NCBI GenBank assembly: GCA_041941305.1
Contig: JBGTQJ010000021.1
Span: 83,545-147,544, forward strand
Source of the DNA: JANSWP01 sp041941305
GTDB taxonomy: Bacteria; Bacteroidota; Bacteroidia; Chitinophagales; Saprospiraceae
Length of the DNA stretch: 64,000 nt
Direction of reading: 5' to 3'
In this document: positions 26,614-35,990 of the stretch, one piece after another
Layout: every line of letters begins with the position of its first letter
How positions within the stretch are numbered: the first letter of the stretch is position 1
The notes under the pieces: model-generated
Told to the model about the DNA's origin: nothing
The model's database searches: none
What the model saw: only the letters and a program-made list of their open reading frames with translations
Position numbers and translations under genes: made by a program

Positions 26614-26831
26614 GGTTGATTATGTTTTTTAAGAAAGAATGGAAAATTAATTCATTTTCTTCATTTAGGACATCCATTCTTTCCAAATTTTATCACAAGG
26701 CGCCAAATCCCGTTCAATAATAATAGAGACAAAAACAGTTTCTAAAACAAACAATTAAAACTTTGCATAGATAGCTCTGTAAAATCAATTTCAATAAAGC
26801 TACTTTTGCCAAACTTTTTTGGAATGATGGG

Positions 26832-26877
26832 TGATGAATGATGAATAATTTTTATGCATCACTTATCATTCATCATT
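26832..26877. repeat. Inverted repeat upstream of a glycosyltransferase gene
   Basis: TGATGAATGAT is exactly inverted as ATCATTCATCA about 20 nt later, just before the start at 26889. It could fold in the 5' untranslated RNA and limit translation, or be a remnant of an AT-rich dispersed repeat. Confidence 0.5.
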
Positions 26878-26888
26878 AACGATGAATT

Positions 26889-28085
26889 TTGAAAATACTT
26901 CAGGTCACCAAGCAATTTCCATATCCCACAAAAGATGGGTACTCTGTTGCAGTAGATTGCCTTGCCAGAGCTTTTAACGATTTGGGAATAGAAGTGTCCC
27001 TGTTATCTATGAATACAACCAAACACTTTTTTGACCTCAAAAAGTTGCCAAAAGATTATGACCACTATCATACCATCCATGAAGTGGAAGTAGATAACAG
27101 AATTACACCCTGGACTGCGTTTTTTAATCTGTTTTCAAAGACATCTTTTATACTTTCGCGCTTTATTACAGAAGGCTTTGAAGAAAAACTAAAAGTAGTT
27201 TTAAAAAGTGACGATTTTGATATTGTTCAGTTGGAATCTGTGCAATTGGCACCATATATTCCCCTTATTCGGAAATATTCGAAAGCGAAATTGGCGATGC
27301 GTGCGCACAATGTAGAATTTGAAATCTGGGAACGGCATTTGGAAACAACCCGCTTTTTTTTGAAAAAATGGTATTTAAAGTCGCAAGTAAAATCATTAAA
27401 AAAATTTGAGATTGAAAGCTTGAACGATTATGATATTTTGGTGGCAATTACAGAAAGGGATTTGAATAATTTCAGGAAATTGGGATTTAAGAATAGTGGA
27501 ATCGTAGTGCCGGTGGGGATGGACTCAAGCAGGTATAATCCCGATTTGACTTGCTTTTCAAAACCTCCAGGCATCTCCTTCATTGGTTCGCTTGACTGGA
27601 TGCCAAATCAGGAGGGCATTGCGTGGTTTTTAGAAAATGTATGGGAGCAGTTTTTGACTCAAAAAGCGAAGGCAACATTGCATATTGCCGGAAGGCATGC
27701 ACCTAAGTGGCTGAAAGAGAATGTTTTGGAAGGTGTGACCTTTCATGGGGAAGTAGAGAGCGCCAAAGATTTTATCAATGCACATTCCATTATGATAGTT
27801 CCATTGTTTTCTGGAAGTGGCATTCGGGTAAAGATTTTGGAGGGTATGGCTTTGGGAAGAGTCATCATTACCACCAAACTAGGCATGGAGGGAATTGGAG
27901 CTGTGCATCGAGAGCAAATTTTAATAGCAGAAACCCCTGAAGATTTTGTGAAAGAATTGAGCTTTTGTTTTGAAAATGAGGAAGCTATGAAGCAAATTTC
28001 GGAACAGGCAAAAGCTTTTATTTTAGAGCATTTTGATAGTTTAACGATTACAAAACGGCTTATTGAAAAATATGCACAATCCTAG
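26889..28085 (+). CDS. GT4-type glycosyltransferase
   Basis: The product is 398 aa, starting with TTG at 26889; the ATG at 26882 is in another frame and closes quickly. The N-terminal Rossmann half (KILQVTKQFPYPTKDGYSVAV) and the C-terminal half with ISFIGSLDWMPNQEGIAWFL, LHIAGRHAP and the nucleotide-sugar motif IVPLFSGSGIRVKILEGMA are typical of the GT-B, GT4 family. It probably transfers an activated sugar to a glycan or lipid at the inner membrane. It is followed by a repeat-rich, gapped region and then a GT2 gene on the same strand, suggesting an envelope polysaccharide role. Confidence 0.85.
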   Translation: MKILQVTKQFPYPTKDGYSVAVDCLARAFNDLGIEVSLLSMNTTKHFFDLKKLPKDYDHYHTIHEVEVDNRITPWTAFFNLFSKTSFILSRFITEGFEEKLKVVLKSDDFDIVQLESVQLAPYIPLIRKYSKAKLAMRAHNVEFEIWERHLETTRFFLKKWYLKSQVKSLKKFEIESLNDYDILVAITERDLNNFRKLGFKNSGIVVPVGMDSSRYNPDLTCFSKPPGISFIGSLDWMPNQEGIAWFLENVWEQFLTQKAKATLHIAGRHAPKWLKENVLEGVTFHGEVESAKDFINAHSIMIVPLFSGSGIRVKILEGMALGRVIITTKLGMEGIGAVHREQILIAETPEDFVKELSFCFENEEAMKQISEQAKAFILEHFDSLTITKRLIEKYAQS

Positions 28086-28103
28086 CATTGTCTAAATTGA
28101 CTT

Positions 28104-28121
28104 AGAGTATGTCCAAATTTT
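28104..28121. repeat. Single end resembling the 44830-45069 element
   Basis: AGAGTATGTCCAAATTTT followed by TTCTTCCTG matches the left end of the element at 44830 (AGAGTATGTTTGAATTTT, then ATCTTCCTG). No matching right end was found nearby, so this is probably a decayed or truncated copy. Confidence 0.4.
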
Positions 28122-28238
28122 TTCTTCCTGAGAACCAATATCTTATGAACCTTGCTTTGAATCAATTCAGTTATTTATCCCGATAATTGCCTTCATTGAT
28201 TCTTCGCAAGAACCAAAAGCTATTAATTATCAGTTCGT

Positions 28239-28419
28239 AAGTTCCTGTTCATAATTATGTATAAGTTATTTCGAGATTATTTTTTTATCAAGGGAGGCGA
28301 AAAACGCAGTCATAGCATAGCTACGGCGAGTATTTTCTCCCAAAGGGATGCCCTTGGCAAACGATGCTTGATTAGAAAAGAAGCCGAAATAGCTATGCAA
28401 TAATTGTGAACAGGAACTT
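28239..28419. mobile_element. 181-bp MITE-like element with 20-bp terminal inverted repeats
   Basis: AAGTTCCTGTTCATAATTAT at 28239-28258 is the inverse of 28400-28419 with one mismatch. Inner arms GCATAGCTA and TAGCTATGC are also inverse to each other. It has no coding capacity. The right end is duplicated on the far side of the assembly gap. Confidence 0.65.
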
Positions 28420-28421
28420 AT

Positions 28422-28430
28422 NNNNNNNNN
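28422..28430. other. Assembly gap of 9 N
   Basis: Nine unknown bases. The 56 bp before it (from 28365) and after it (from 28431) are identical and include the right inverted repeat of the element at 28239-28419, so the assembler probably could not resolve one or more copies of that repeat. Confidence 0.95.
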
Positions 28431-28531
28431 TGCTTGATTAGAAAAGAAGCCGAAATAGCTATGCAATAATTGTGAACAGGAACTTAAAAATATTAATCAT
28501 ACGCTTTGCTGGCATTGAGGAAAAAGTAACA

Positions 28532-29731
28532 ATGATTTTTTGGCAAATCATATTTTGTTTGTCTTTAGTGGGAATATTGCATTCTTACCTGATTTATCCT
28601 TTGATACTTAAGTGCTTGTCAAAAGGGAGGCGCCCAAACGATTTGTTTTATACAGAAAATGAATTGCCAAAAGTGTCTGTTTTAATGTCACTCTTTAATG
28701 AAGAACGGGTGATAGCAGAGAAAATGGAAAGTTTGGTTCAGGTCGATTACCCAAAGGACAAATTGAGCGTTTACATAGGATCCGATGATTCAGAAGATAA
28801 GACAAATGATATAGTTCAACATTTTACAGAAAAACATGCAAATGTTCTGTTTTTCCCCTTTAAGGAAAGAAGGGGCAAAGCGAGTGTGATTAATGATTTG
28901 ACGGACAAGGCTTATGAGCATTGGAAGGCATCTGAAGATCACATCATTATCATAACGGATGCCAGTGTTTTATTGCAGAAAGGTGTTGTGAAAAATCTGG
29001 TTCGACATTTCAAAAACGAGGAAATTAGTTTGGTGGATGCTCATATGATTCATTTTGGAATGTCGAGTGACAGCATTTCCGAAACAGAAAATCAGTATAT
29101 TTCTTCAGAAGTGATGTTAAAACATCGCGAGGGATTGTTATGGAACAGTATGATTGGTCCATTTGGGGGCTGCTATGCTGTTCGTTCGACTCATTTTTCT
29201 GAAATACCGCCAAATCGTTTGGTGGATGATTTTTATATTGCAATGAAAGTTTTTGAAAAGGGGGGCGGGGCTATCAATGACTTGGAAGCAATTTGTGAAG
29301 AAGCGGTTTCTCATGACATTTGGGTAGAATACAAAAGGAAGGCGAGGATCTCGGCTGGAAGCTTTCAGAATATGGTCACTTTCCCGAAATTGTGGTGGCC
29401 GCCGATAAAACCGCTACAATTTGCTTTTTTTTCACATAAAATATTGAGGTGGCTGGGCCCCTTTTTTATGATTTTGCTTTTGTTGAGCAGTGGCTACCTG
29501 GGATTTGAAGGAAACCAATTTTATAAAATACTGTTCTATTTGCAAATTATCTTTTTAGCCGGCATTCCTATTGTTGATTTTTTGCTTAAAAAATTGAAAA
29601 TCAATATTTTATATTTTCGGCATGTTGCTTATTTTGTCTTAATGAATGTTGCCTTATTGCAGGGTTTTTTCAAATTTTCAAGAGGCATCAAAAGTGGCAC
29701 CTGGTCACCAACAAAAAGAGAACAAAAATGA
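28532..29731 (+). CDS. GT2 family glycosyltransferase with membrane segments
   Basis: I use ATG 28532 because a GTG at 28472 lies inside the duplicated repeat by the gap. The product is 399 aa. An N-terminal membrane helix (FWQIIFCLSLVGILHSYLIYP) precedes a GT-A domain with VSVLMSLFNEERVI and acidic motifs GSDDSED and ITDAS. HDIWVEYKRKARISAG is the Q/RxxRW-like acceptor region. Three C-terminal membrane helices follow. The layout resembles processive or lipid-linked GT2 enzymes that act at the inner membrane. The stop overlaps the start of the ribBA-like gene by 4 bp (ATGA). Confidence 0.85.
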   Translation: MIFWQIIFCLSLVGILHSYLIYPLILKCLSKGRRPNDLFYTENELPKVSVLMSLFNEERVIAEKMESLVQVDYPKDKLSVYIGSDDSEDKTNDIVQHFTEKHANVLFFPFKERRGKASVINDLTDKAYEHWKASEDHIIIITDASVLLQKGVVKNLVRHFKNEEISLVDAHMIHFGMSSDSISETENQYISSEVMLKHREGLLWNSMIGPFGGCYAVRSTHFSEIPPNRLVDDFYIAMKVFEKGGGAINDLEAICEEAVSHDIWVEYKRKARISAGSFQNMVTFPKLWWPPIKPLQFAFFSHKILRWLGPFFMILLLLSSGYLGFEGNQFYKILFYLQIIFLAGIPIVDFLLKKLKINILYFRHVAYFVLMNVALLQGFFKFSRGIKSGTWSPTKREQK

Positions 29732-30885
29732 CACAAATCGTACCTTCTCCTACTGAAAACGGACTTCAGCTCAATACCATCGAAGAGGCTATTGCAGAAA
29801 TCAAAGCTGGAAAAGTGATTATTGTCGTAGATGATGAAGATCGCGAAAATGAAGGAGATTTTATCTGTGCCGCAGAGTGCATTACTCCTGAAATCGTAAA
29901 CTTTATGGCGACTCACGGACGCGGGTTGATTTGTGCCCCCATTGAAGAGAAACGTGCTGATGATTTAGGACTTGATTTGATGGTTTCCAAAAATACAGCC
30001 CTGCACGAAACAGCTTTCACGATTCCCATAGATTATCTTGGAAAGGGTTGCACTACAGGTATCTCTGCTTATGATAGAGCTACCTGTATTCAGGCTTTGG
30101 TAGATCCAGAAACAAAATCAGAAGATTTTGCAAAACCAGGTCATATTTTTCCACTTAGAGCCAAGACGGGTGGTGTTTTGAGGAGGACAGGTCATACCGA
30201 GGCTGCCATTGATTTAGCCCGAATGGCGGGCTTCAAACCTGCAGGTGTATTGGTAGAAATTTTGAACCAGGATGGCACCATGGCGCGCCTTCCCAATCTT
30301 TTTAAAATTGCCAAAAAACATGATCTGAAAATTATTTCGATTAAGGATTTGGTGGCTTATCGAATGCGCAATGAGCGCATTATCAAACGCGAAATTGCCT
30401 TTGCGGTGGAGACGAAATACGGAAAGTTTGACGTGACTTGTTTTACCCAGGTCAATACCCATGATTACCATTTGGTTTTGACAAAAGGTACCTGGAATCC
30501 AGATGAACCAGTATTGGTACGGGTGCATTCTTCTACGGAAGCAGATGATTTGTTGGGAACACTGTTCGAATCTTACGGAGCCATGATAGAATCCTCCTTG
30601 AATTTGATTTCAAAAGAAGGAAAAGGCGCACTGGTTTTCATGAGACACCATGATAAAGGGGATTCGATTTTGTCCAGATTGAAAGAAATAAAAGCGCAAC
30701 AAGGGGATGGCGACATCGCCAAATTTGGCAAACCTAAAGGAATGGATCCCAGAGATTACGGTACAGGAGCTCAAATCCTGAGAGATTTGGGAATTACCAA
30801 AATTCGATTGATTTCCAATAGCCAGAGAAGAAGGGTAGGGATGATTGGGTTTGGATTGGAAGTAGTGGAGGTGGTAAATTGGTAG
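29728..30885 (+). CDS. ribBA: 3,4-dihydroxy-2-butanone-4-phosphate synthase with degenerate GTP cyclohydrolase II domain (RibBA-like)
   Basis: The product is 385 aa. The N-terminal half is an intact RibB domain (DDEDRENEGDF at 35-45, HETAFT, CTTGISAYDRA, GHIFPLRA), which makes the four-carbon riboflavin precursor from ribulose 5-phosphate. The C-terminal half aligns with GTP cyclohydrolase II, but the zinc region RVHSECxxGDxxxSxxCDCG reads RVHSSTEADDLLGTLFESYG, with no cysteine, and the LRQEGRGIG motif is also missing. So the RibA activity is probably lost and the domain may be structural or regulatory, as in RibBX-type proteins. Translation is coupled to the GT2 gene by a 4-bp overlap. Confidence 0.9.
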   Translation: MTQIVPSPTENGLQLNTIEEAIAEIKAGKVIIVVDDEDRENEGDFICAAECITPEIVNFMATHGRGLICAPIEEKRADDLGLDLMVSKNTALHETAFTIPIDYLGKGCTTGISAYDRATCIQALVDPETKSEDFAKPGHIFPLRAKTGGVLRRTGHTEAAIDLARMAGFKPAGVLVEILNQDGTMARLPNLFKIAKKHDLKIISIKDLVAYRMRNERIIKREIAFAVETKYGKFDVTCFTQVNTHDYHLVLTKGTWNPDEPVLVRVHSSTEADDLLGTLFESYGAMIESSLNLISKEGKGALVFMRHHDKGDSILSRLKEIKAQQGDGDIAKFGKPKGMDPRDYGTGAQILRDLGITKIRLISNSQRRRVGMIGFGLEVVEVVNW

Positions 30886-30888
30886 AAT

Positions 30889-30929
30889 AAATCAAAAGCC
30901 GGGACTCTTCAAGCCCCGGCTTTTGATTT
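30889..30929. terminator. Bidirectional terminator between convergent genes
   Basis: A perfect 15-bp stem (30889-30903 with 30915-30929, core AAAAGCCGGG/CCCGGCTTTT) has an 11-nt loop, with T-rich sequence on one side and A-rich sequence on the other. It ends the ribBA unit (plus) and probably the PorP/SprF gene (minus). Confidence 0.85.
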
Positions 30930-30942
30930 ATGTGATTTATTC

Positions 30943-31995
30943 TTAAAACTTCGGGCACAAAATCAAATCCTCCTGATACTCTCCCAAATAGGCTACTGAA
31001 AATTCCAGCGTCCGCTGTCCAAGATTTGTATTGGAAAGGTCATCCAGATTAAAATCGTAGCTGAAACCAAATAGCACTCGGTTAAATTCAATGCCCACCA
31101 AGGCAACTACTTCACTCAACTCAAAGCTGTCTTCATTATTTCCTGCAATTCTCGCATAACCGCCGAGGTGGAGTGCCAGAGATTGGTATTGGCTCAAAGA
31201 AAATCGAAAGTTGGAACCGGCATCAATTTTAGTATGCGGTCCCTGGCTGGAATACAGTGCTCTGGGTAAAATATCAATGCCGTCTGCCAGGGGAAATGCA
31301 AAACTCAATTGAGCGGAATATTTTGGAAACAGTTCATTGTCTGGCAAGGGGTCTACAGCATCCGGATCGTGGAAAAAACTAATAGATGGCGTCAAAAAGT
31401 GGTGGTAGGCGAAACCTGCAAATAGAGAAGTTCTGGCTTTAATGACATAAGCATAATTCAAACCAACAGAAAAATCGGCATAGGAGAAGGCATTTTCGGG
31501 AAATGGCTCAGCAGAAGGGTCGGTATAGCCAGTCGTGCCATTAAACTGATCCTCAAAGGTTAGTTTTTCATAATTGATGGCTTTTTGAGCAATACCTGTT
31601 TGAAAACCCAATGAGAGATATTGATTGGTTTTTGAACTCAAAGATTTGTGGAATGCTCCCGAAATGGAGATTTGAGTTGTAGAAAAATCTACTTCATCTA
31701 CCTGGTCATTATAAAAAACAATACCTACAGCGGCTGCATCCCGATAACGATTGGTGCGAGCCCCTACACCCCACTTCAAATCCAAAGCACCTGCAAAAGT
31801 AGAATAAGGATTCTCCAAAACTCCTGCCCATTGATCTCGATAGATGGCAGAAACTCTGAATTTACCATCAAATGCTCCCGTTAGGGCGGGATTTAAAGTC
31901 ATTGGAGAAGCATAAAATTGACTGAACAATCTATCTTGTCCAGAAACGAATTGAGCAGAAAGCAGAAAAACAAAAAGCAGTAAAATATTGCGCAT
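30943..31995 (-). CDS. PorP/SprF family T9SS outer membrane protein
   Basis: The product is 350 aa with a signal peptide (MRNILLLFVFLLSAQFVSGQ). The mature start DRLFSQFYASPMTLNPALTGAFDGKFR is the hallmark of the family. The rest is a predicted outer-membrane beta-barrel ending in an aromatic-rich strand, with the final residue Phe. These proteins help specific T9SS substrates reach or stay at the surface and are often encoded next to their substrate. None is adjacent here, though four T9SS-tailed proteins lie elsewhere in the window. Confidence 0.85.
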   Translation of the reverse strand: MRNILLLFVFLLSAQFVSGQDRLFSQFYASPMTLNPALTGAFDGKFRVSAIYRDQWAGVLENPYSTFAGALDLKWGVGARTNRYRDAAAVGIVFYNDQVDEVDFSTTQISISGAFHKSLSSKTNQYLSLGFQTGIAQKAINYEKLTFEDQFNGTTGYTDPSAEPFPENAFSYADFSVGLNYAYVIKARTSLFAGFAYHHFLTPSISFFHDPDAVDPLPDNELFPKYSAQLSFAFPLADGIDILPRALYSSQGPHTKIDAGSNFRFSLSQYQSLALHLGGYARIAGNNEDSFELSEVVALVGIEFNRVLFGFSYDFNLDDLSNTNLGQRTLEFSVAYLGEYQEDLILCPKF

Positions 31996-32230
31996 AATCT
32001 AGTTGAGTTCTTAATTCTTGGTTCCCGGTTCCCGGTTGAATAATAAACTGGGAATCGGGAATTCGGAACCTCCAAATTTTTCAGTCGCCAAAGGTAGAAC
32101 GATTTTTTAAAGAAATCCAACGGCATTTTAACTATAATTATTACTTTTATCAGTTGTGAGTTCACAGTTCCCTGTTCTGAGTTCACAGAACAGTAAAACG
32201 GGGAACTGCGAACTGGGAACCCAGAACAAC

Positions 32231-33079
32231 ATGTCCTACGCTATTTGCCCTTTAAGTGTTGTACCTGTGCGCAGTAGCGCTTCTGACAAGAGTGAGCAAG
32301 TGACTCAATTGTTGTTTGGTGAACTGGTGGAAGTGTTGGAAATGAAAGGAAAAGCATGGACCAAGGTTCGCTGTCAATGGGACAACTACATTGGTTGGGT
32401 AGATGCCAAGCAAATCAAAGCGCTCACTGCGAGTGAATTCAAAAAATATCAGAAAAAATATGCCTATTGTTTGGATTTGATGCAGCCAGTGATGGGAGAC
32501 GATCATCACTTACCAATCACGATTGGTGCACAATTGCCAAACTTTGACGGCATGCGATTGTCCTTGGGGGATCAGCATTTCTCATTTTCAGGGCAAGCCG
32601 TTTTTCCAGAGGATATTGAGCAGACGGTGGAAATGGTTTTGAAAATTGCACGGCGCTATTTATACGCTCCCTTTCAATGGGGTGGTCGTTCTCCATTGGG
32701 AATAGATGCACCTGGACTAACCCAAATGGTGTTTAAGATGGTGGGCATTCAAATGCATCGGGAAGCTGTACAGCAAGTTTATCAGGGACAATCCATAGAT
32801 TTTATTGAACAATCCCTGCCCGGCGACCTTGCCTTTTTTGAAAATCGCCGGGGCAATATTGCGCATGTCGGTATTATCTTTCCAGAAGGCCAAATTATTC
32901 ATGCATCAGGAAAAGTTCGCATTGATAAAATAGACCACTACGGCATTTTTAATGAAGATACCGAACGATATAGCCACAAATTGAGAGTGATAAAACGCTT
33001 TTTGAAAAACAAACCCAAAAACGAAATCAAAGAACAAACTGCTGTTGAAGCAGTGAAAAACCAGGTTCAGTTGTTCTAA
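32231..33079 (+). CDS. SH3b-NlpC/P60 protein with catalytic Cys replaced by Ala
   Basis: I start at ATG 32231 (MSYAICPLSVVPVRSS); a longer frame from 32156 is read from local repeats of AGTTCCC type. The product is 282 aa. An SH3b-like domain occupies about 1-65 and a C40 fold about 135-275. In active relatives the motif is WGGRSPxGxDCSG; here it is WGGRSPLGIDAPG, with Ala160 at the cysteine and Pro161 at the serine. The later histidines are present (AHVG, His212; HASG, His224). It should bind but not cut peptidoglycan peptides. There is no signal peptide. Confidence 0.85.
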   Translation: MSYAICPLSVVPVRSSASDKSEQVTQLLFGELVEVLEMKGKAWTKVRCQWDNYIGWVDAKQIKALTASEFKKYQKKYAYCLDLMQPVMGDDHHLPITIGAQLPNFDGMRLSLGDQHFSFSGQAVFPEDIEQTVEMVLKIARRYLYAPFQWGGRSPLGIDAPGLTQMVFKMVGIQMHREAVQQVYQGQSIDFIEQSLPGDLAFFENRRGNIAHVGIIFPEGQIIHASGKVRIDKIDHYGIFNEDTERYSHKLRVIKRFLKNKPKNEIKEQTAVEAVKNQVQLF

Positions 33080-33283
33080 AACCTTCTATTAAAAAGCCTA
33101 AACTCAAATAATTAAACTTCACAGTCTTTTTTAAAAGAAAACAATGCAATGACCTGCTAATCTGTCAGCTCTAATCAAGAATTTGTGACAACTTGACTGG
33201 TTTTTATTAAAGGAAGGATTTTTGATTCCCGCCCACCAAAGCAAAAGCGAAAAACTTTCAATCAGATTCTAAATCACCTACGC

Positions 33284-35734
33284 ATGAAGCCTGACGAAAT
33301 CATTCAAGCAAAAGCCGAAATTGCTCCAGAAACCGAAAATACTATTGACTCAAATAGTGCTCAAACTAAAGAATTACAGGTTGTAGATAACCTGTTCCCA
33401 ACCACTTTAACCATTCTTCCCGTTCATACCCGTCCAGTCTTTCCCGGCTTGGCGATTCCACTGACATTCAGTGGGAAAGAAACCATTAGAATCCTTAAGG
33501 AAATTGTAGAAAAACACAATGGTTACGCAGGTTTGGTGCTGACCAAAGAAGCAGAAGGAAGTGAAGAATTAGGTGAAGACGAAATAGAAATAGAGTTTTT
33601 CGAAGTGGGAACTGTTTTTCAAATTATGAGAATTGTCCCAATTGCACCTGGGACTGTTCAGGTATTGGGGCAAGGGTTTCAAAGATTTAAACGCAAGAAT
33701 ACATTATTGGTAAAGCCCAATATTAGATGGGAAGTCGAATATCATCCTGATTCGGAAGAATCTGATCAGGAAATGAAGGCCTATATGATGGCGATTAGTT
33801 CTGACATCAAAAACTTGCTCAAATTAAATCCTTTGATGCGGGAGCAGGTTAATATGGTCGTGGCCCAATTGAATTACGAATCACCAGGCAGAACGATGGA
33901 TATCATTTCCAATTTATTGACTTCCAGTGCTGAGGAATTGCAGGAATTACTGGAGAAATTTAATTTGCATGAAAGAGCCAAATTCTTGCTGAAATTGATC
34001 AAGGAGGAGTTAGAAGTTGCCAAAATCCAACAAAAAATACAGGATGAGATCGATGAAGTGGTAGACAAGCAACAAAAAGAGTTTTTCTTACGGGAGCAGC
34101 TCAAAGCAATCAAAAAGGAATTGGGGATGGAGAAAGATGATGCGGAGACTGAAATCGAAAAAATAGAACGGAAACTCGCGGAAAAGGAATTGTCTGATGA
34201 TGCCCTAAAAGTTGTTAATCAGGAATTGGACAAGCTCAAAACACTGAATGCACAATCTCCTGATTTCAATGTGACCCGAAATTATCTGGAATTGATAGCT
34301 GATCTACCATGGGGGGTTTATTCTACTGACAATCAAGACATTAAAAAAGCAAAAGCTGTATTGGATTCTGATCATTACGGTCTGGAGGATGTAAAAGATC
34401 GGATTCTTGAATTTTTAAGTACAGTGGTCAAAAGAGGCAAAATCGGAGGTTCTATTATATGCCTGGTAGGTCCTCCTGGTGTGGGAAAAACCTCTATTGG
34501 AAAATCTGTGGCGGATTCTTTGGGACGCAAATTTTTCCGTTTTTCTGTAGGTGGGATGCGTGATGAGGCGGAAATTAAAGGGCATCGCCGAACCTATATT
34601 GGTGCCTTGCCTGGAAAGTTGATTCAAGCATTGAAAAGAGTGGGGACTTCCAATCCTGTTGTCATGTTGGATGAAATTGACAAAATCGGAACAAGTTTCC
34701 GTGGTGATCCAGCTTCAGCACTTTTGGAGGTATTGGATCCTGAGCAGAACAATGCTTTTTTGGATCACTACCTGGACATTCCTTATGATTTGTCCAATGT
34801 ATTGTTTATTACGACTGCCAATCAATTGGACACTATTCCAGGTCCACTATTGGATAGAATGGAAGTGATTCGGCTTTCCGGATATATTTTACAAGAAAAA
34901 GTGCAGATTGCCAGTAGGTATTTGGTGCCAAAACAATTGAAAGAGCATGGTTTTGAGGACGGAGAAATACAATTCTCTGAAGAAGCATTGGCATTGATAG
35001 TCGATAAATATGCAAGGGAGGCTGGTGTACGGAATTTGGAAAAACAAATTCGAAAAATTATTCGAAAAGCAACCATGAAACAAGCTTTGGAGGAAGAAGT
35101 ACAATTTGAAGTTACCAAAGAAGATGTCGAAAAAATGCTGGGAAAGCCCATTTATAATACTGAAAAATTGTATGATAAATCAATCCCAGGGGTGGTTCTT
35201 GGCTTAGCTTATACCGCTTATGGTGGAGCTACCCTATACATCGAATCCAGCGCCATAAAGACCGGGAAAGGCGGTTTTAAACGAACTGGTCAATTGGGCA
35301 ATGTGATGCAGGAATCTTCTGAAATTGCTCAAAGTTATGTGCATTCACTGTTGTCACAAAGGAAGCCCGACAACAAGTTTTTCGAAGAAAATTTGATTCA
35401 CCTCCACGTTCCAGCTGGTGCTACGCCTAAAGATGGTCCTTCCGCAGGCATAACCATGGCATTGTCCCTGTATTCATTGGCTACTGGAAACCCTATAAAA
35501 GATGGTCTTGCGATGACTGGGGAGTTGACACTCACTGGAAAAGTACTACCCATTGGTGGTGTAAAGGAGAAAACCATCGCTGCAAAGCGCGTAGGCATTA
35601 ACGAATTGATTTTTCCTATAGATAATCAAAAGGATTTTGAAGATCTGCCAGACCATATCAAAGAAGGATTGAAGGTTCATTTTGCCGATTATTTTGAAGA
35701 TGTACTGACCGTAGCCTATCCTGGAAATAGTTGA
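33284..35734 (+). CDS. lon: ATP-dependent Lon protease
   Basis: The product is 816 aa, normal for Lon of the LonA type. The N-terminal substrate-binding domain occupies about 40-250, followed by a long helical region. The AAA+ module has Walker A GPPGVGKT at 396-403 and Walker B VVMLDEID. The protease domain has catalytic Ser720 (DGPSAG) and Lys763 (GGVKEK). It degrades misfolded and regulatory proteins in the cytoplasm. It stands alone. The upstream 200 bp is AT-rich with no clear heat-shock motif. Confidence 0.97.
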   Translation: MKPDEIIQAKAEIAPETENTIDSNSAQTKELQVVDNLFPTTLTILPVHTRPVFPGLAIPLTFSGKETIRILKEIVEKHNGYAGLVLTKEAEGSEELGEDEIEIEFFEVGTVFQIMRIVPIAPGTVQVLGQGFQRFKRKNTLLVKPNIRWEVEYHPDSEESDQEMKAYMMAISSDIKNLLKLNPLMREQVNMVVAQLNYESPGRTMDIISNLLTSSAEELQELLEKFNLHERAKFLLKLIKEELEVAKIQQKIQDEIDEVVDKQQKEFFLREQLKAIKKELGMEKDDAETEIEKIERKLAEKELSDDALKVVNQELDKLKTLNAQSPDFNVTRNYLELIADLPWGVYSTDNQDIKKAKAVLDSDHYGLEDVKDRILEFLSTVVKRGKIGGSIICLVGPPGVGKTSIGKSVADSLGRKFFRFSVGGMRDEAEIKGHRRTYIGALPGKLIQALKRVGTSNPVVMLDEIDKIGTSFRGDPASALLEVLDPEQNNAFLDHYLDIPYDLSNVLFITTANQLDTIPGPLLDRMEVIRLSGYILQEKVQIASRYLVPKQLKEHGFEDGEIQFSEEALALIVDKYAREAGVRNLEKQIRKIIRKATMKQALEEEVQFEVTKEDVEKMLGKPIYNTEKLYDKSIPGVVLGLAYTAYGGATLYIESSAIKTGKGGFKRTGQLGNVMQESSEIAQSYVHSLLSQRKPDNKFFEENLIHLHVPAGATPKDGPSAGITMALSLYSLATGNPIKDGLAMTGELTLTGKVLPIGGVKEKTIAAKRVGINELIFPIDNQKDFEDLPDHIKEGLKVHFADYFEDVLTVAYPGNS

Positions 35735-35978
35735 GTGGTACCAGGATCTAATTTAGATACAATCAACTGTTTAGGTGAGGTGATATCTCGGCGAATTGGC
35801 TTTGCGGAAGAGCAAGGAGGTGTCATCTCAAAAACATTAGATTGTTTCAGATTACACCTTGTCGCTCACCCACATTTGCGACCTCACCAAGGTGTCACCT
35901 GAAACTGATAAAAAAAACTGTCCCTCTTAAAAACTATTTCACCCTCTACTGATCTTAGCTTGAAAATAATTTGAGAAA
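35735..35978. repeat. Palindrome-rich spacer downstream of lon
   Basis: GTTTCAGATTACACCTTG (35844-35861) is inverse to 35888-35905 with three mismatches. Further AGGTGAGGTGAT and AGGTGTCATCTC fragments lie upstream (35774-35829). It may act as the lon terminator, although no T run follows the stem. It resembles a dispersed repeat but I found no second copy in the window. Confidence 0.55.
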
Positions 35979-35990
35979 TTGTGTTGGGGT

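Noticed and set aside
32156..32230. N-terminal extension of the NlpC/P60-like protein
   Set aside because: It is read from short direct and inverted AGTTCCC-type repeats and lies ahead of a good start at 32231.
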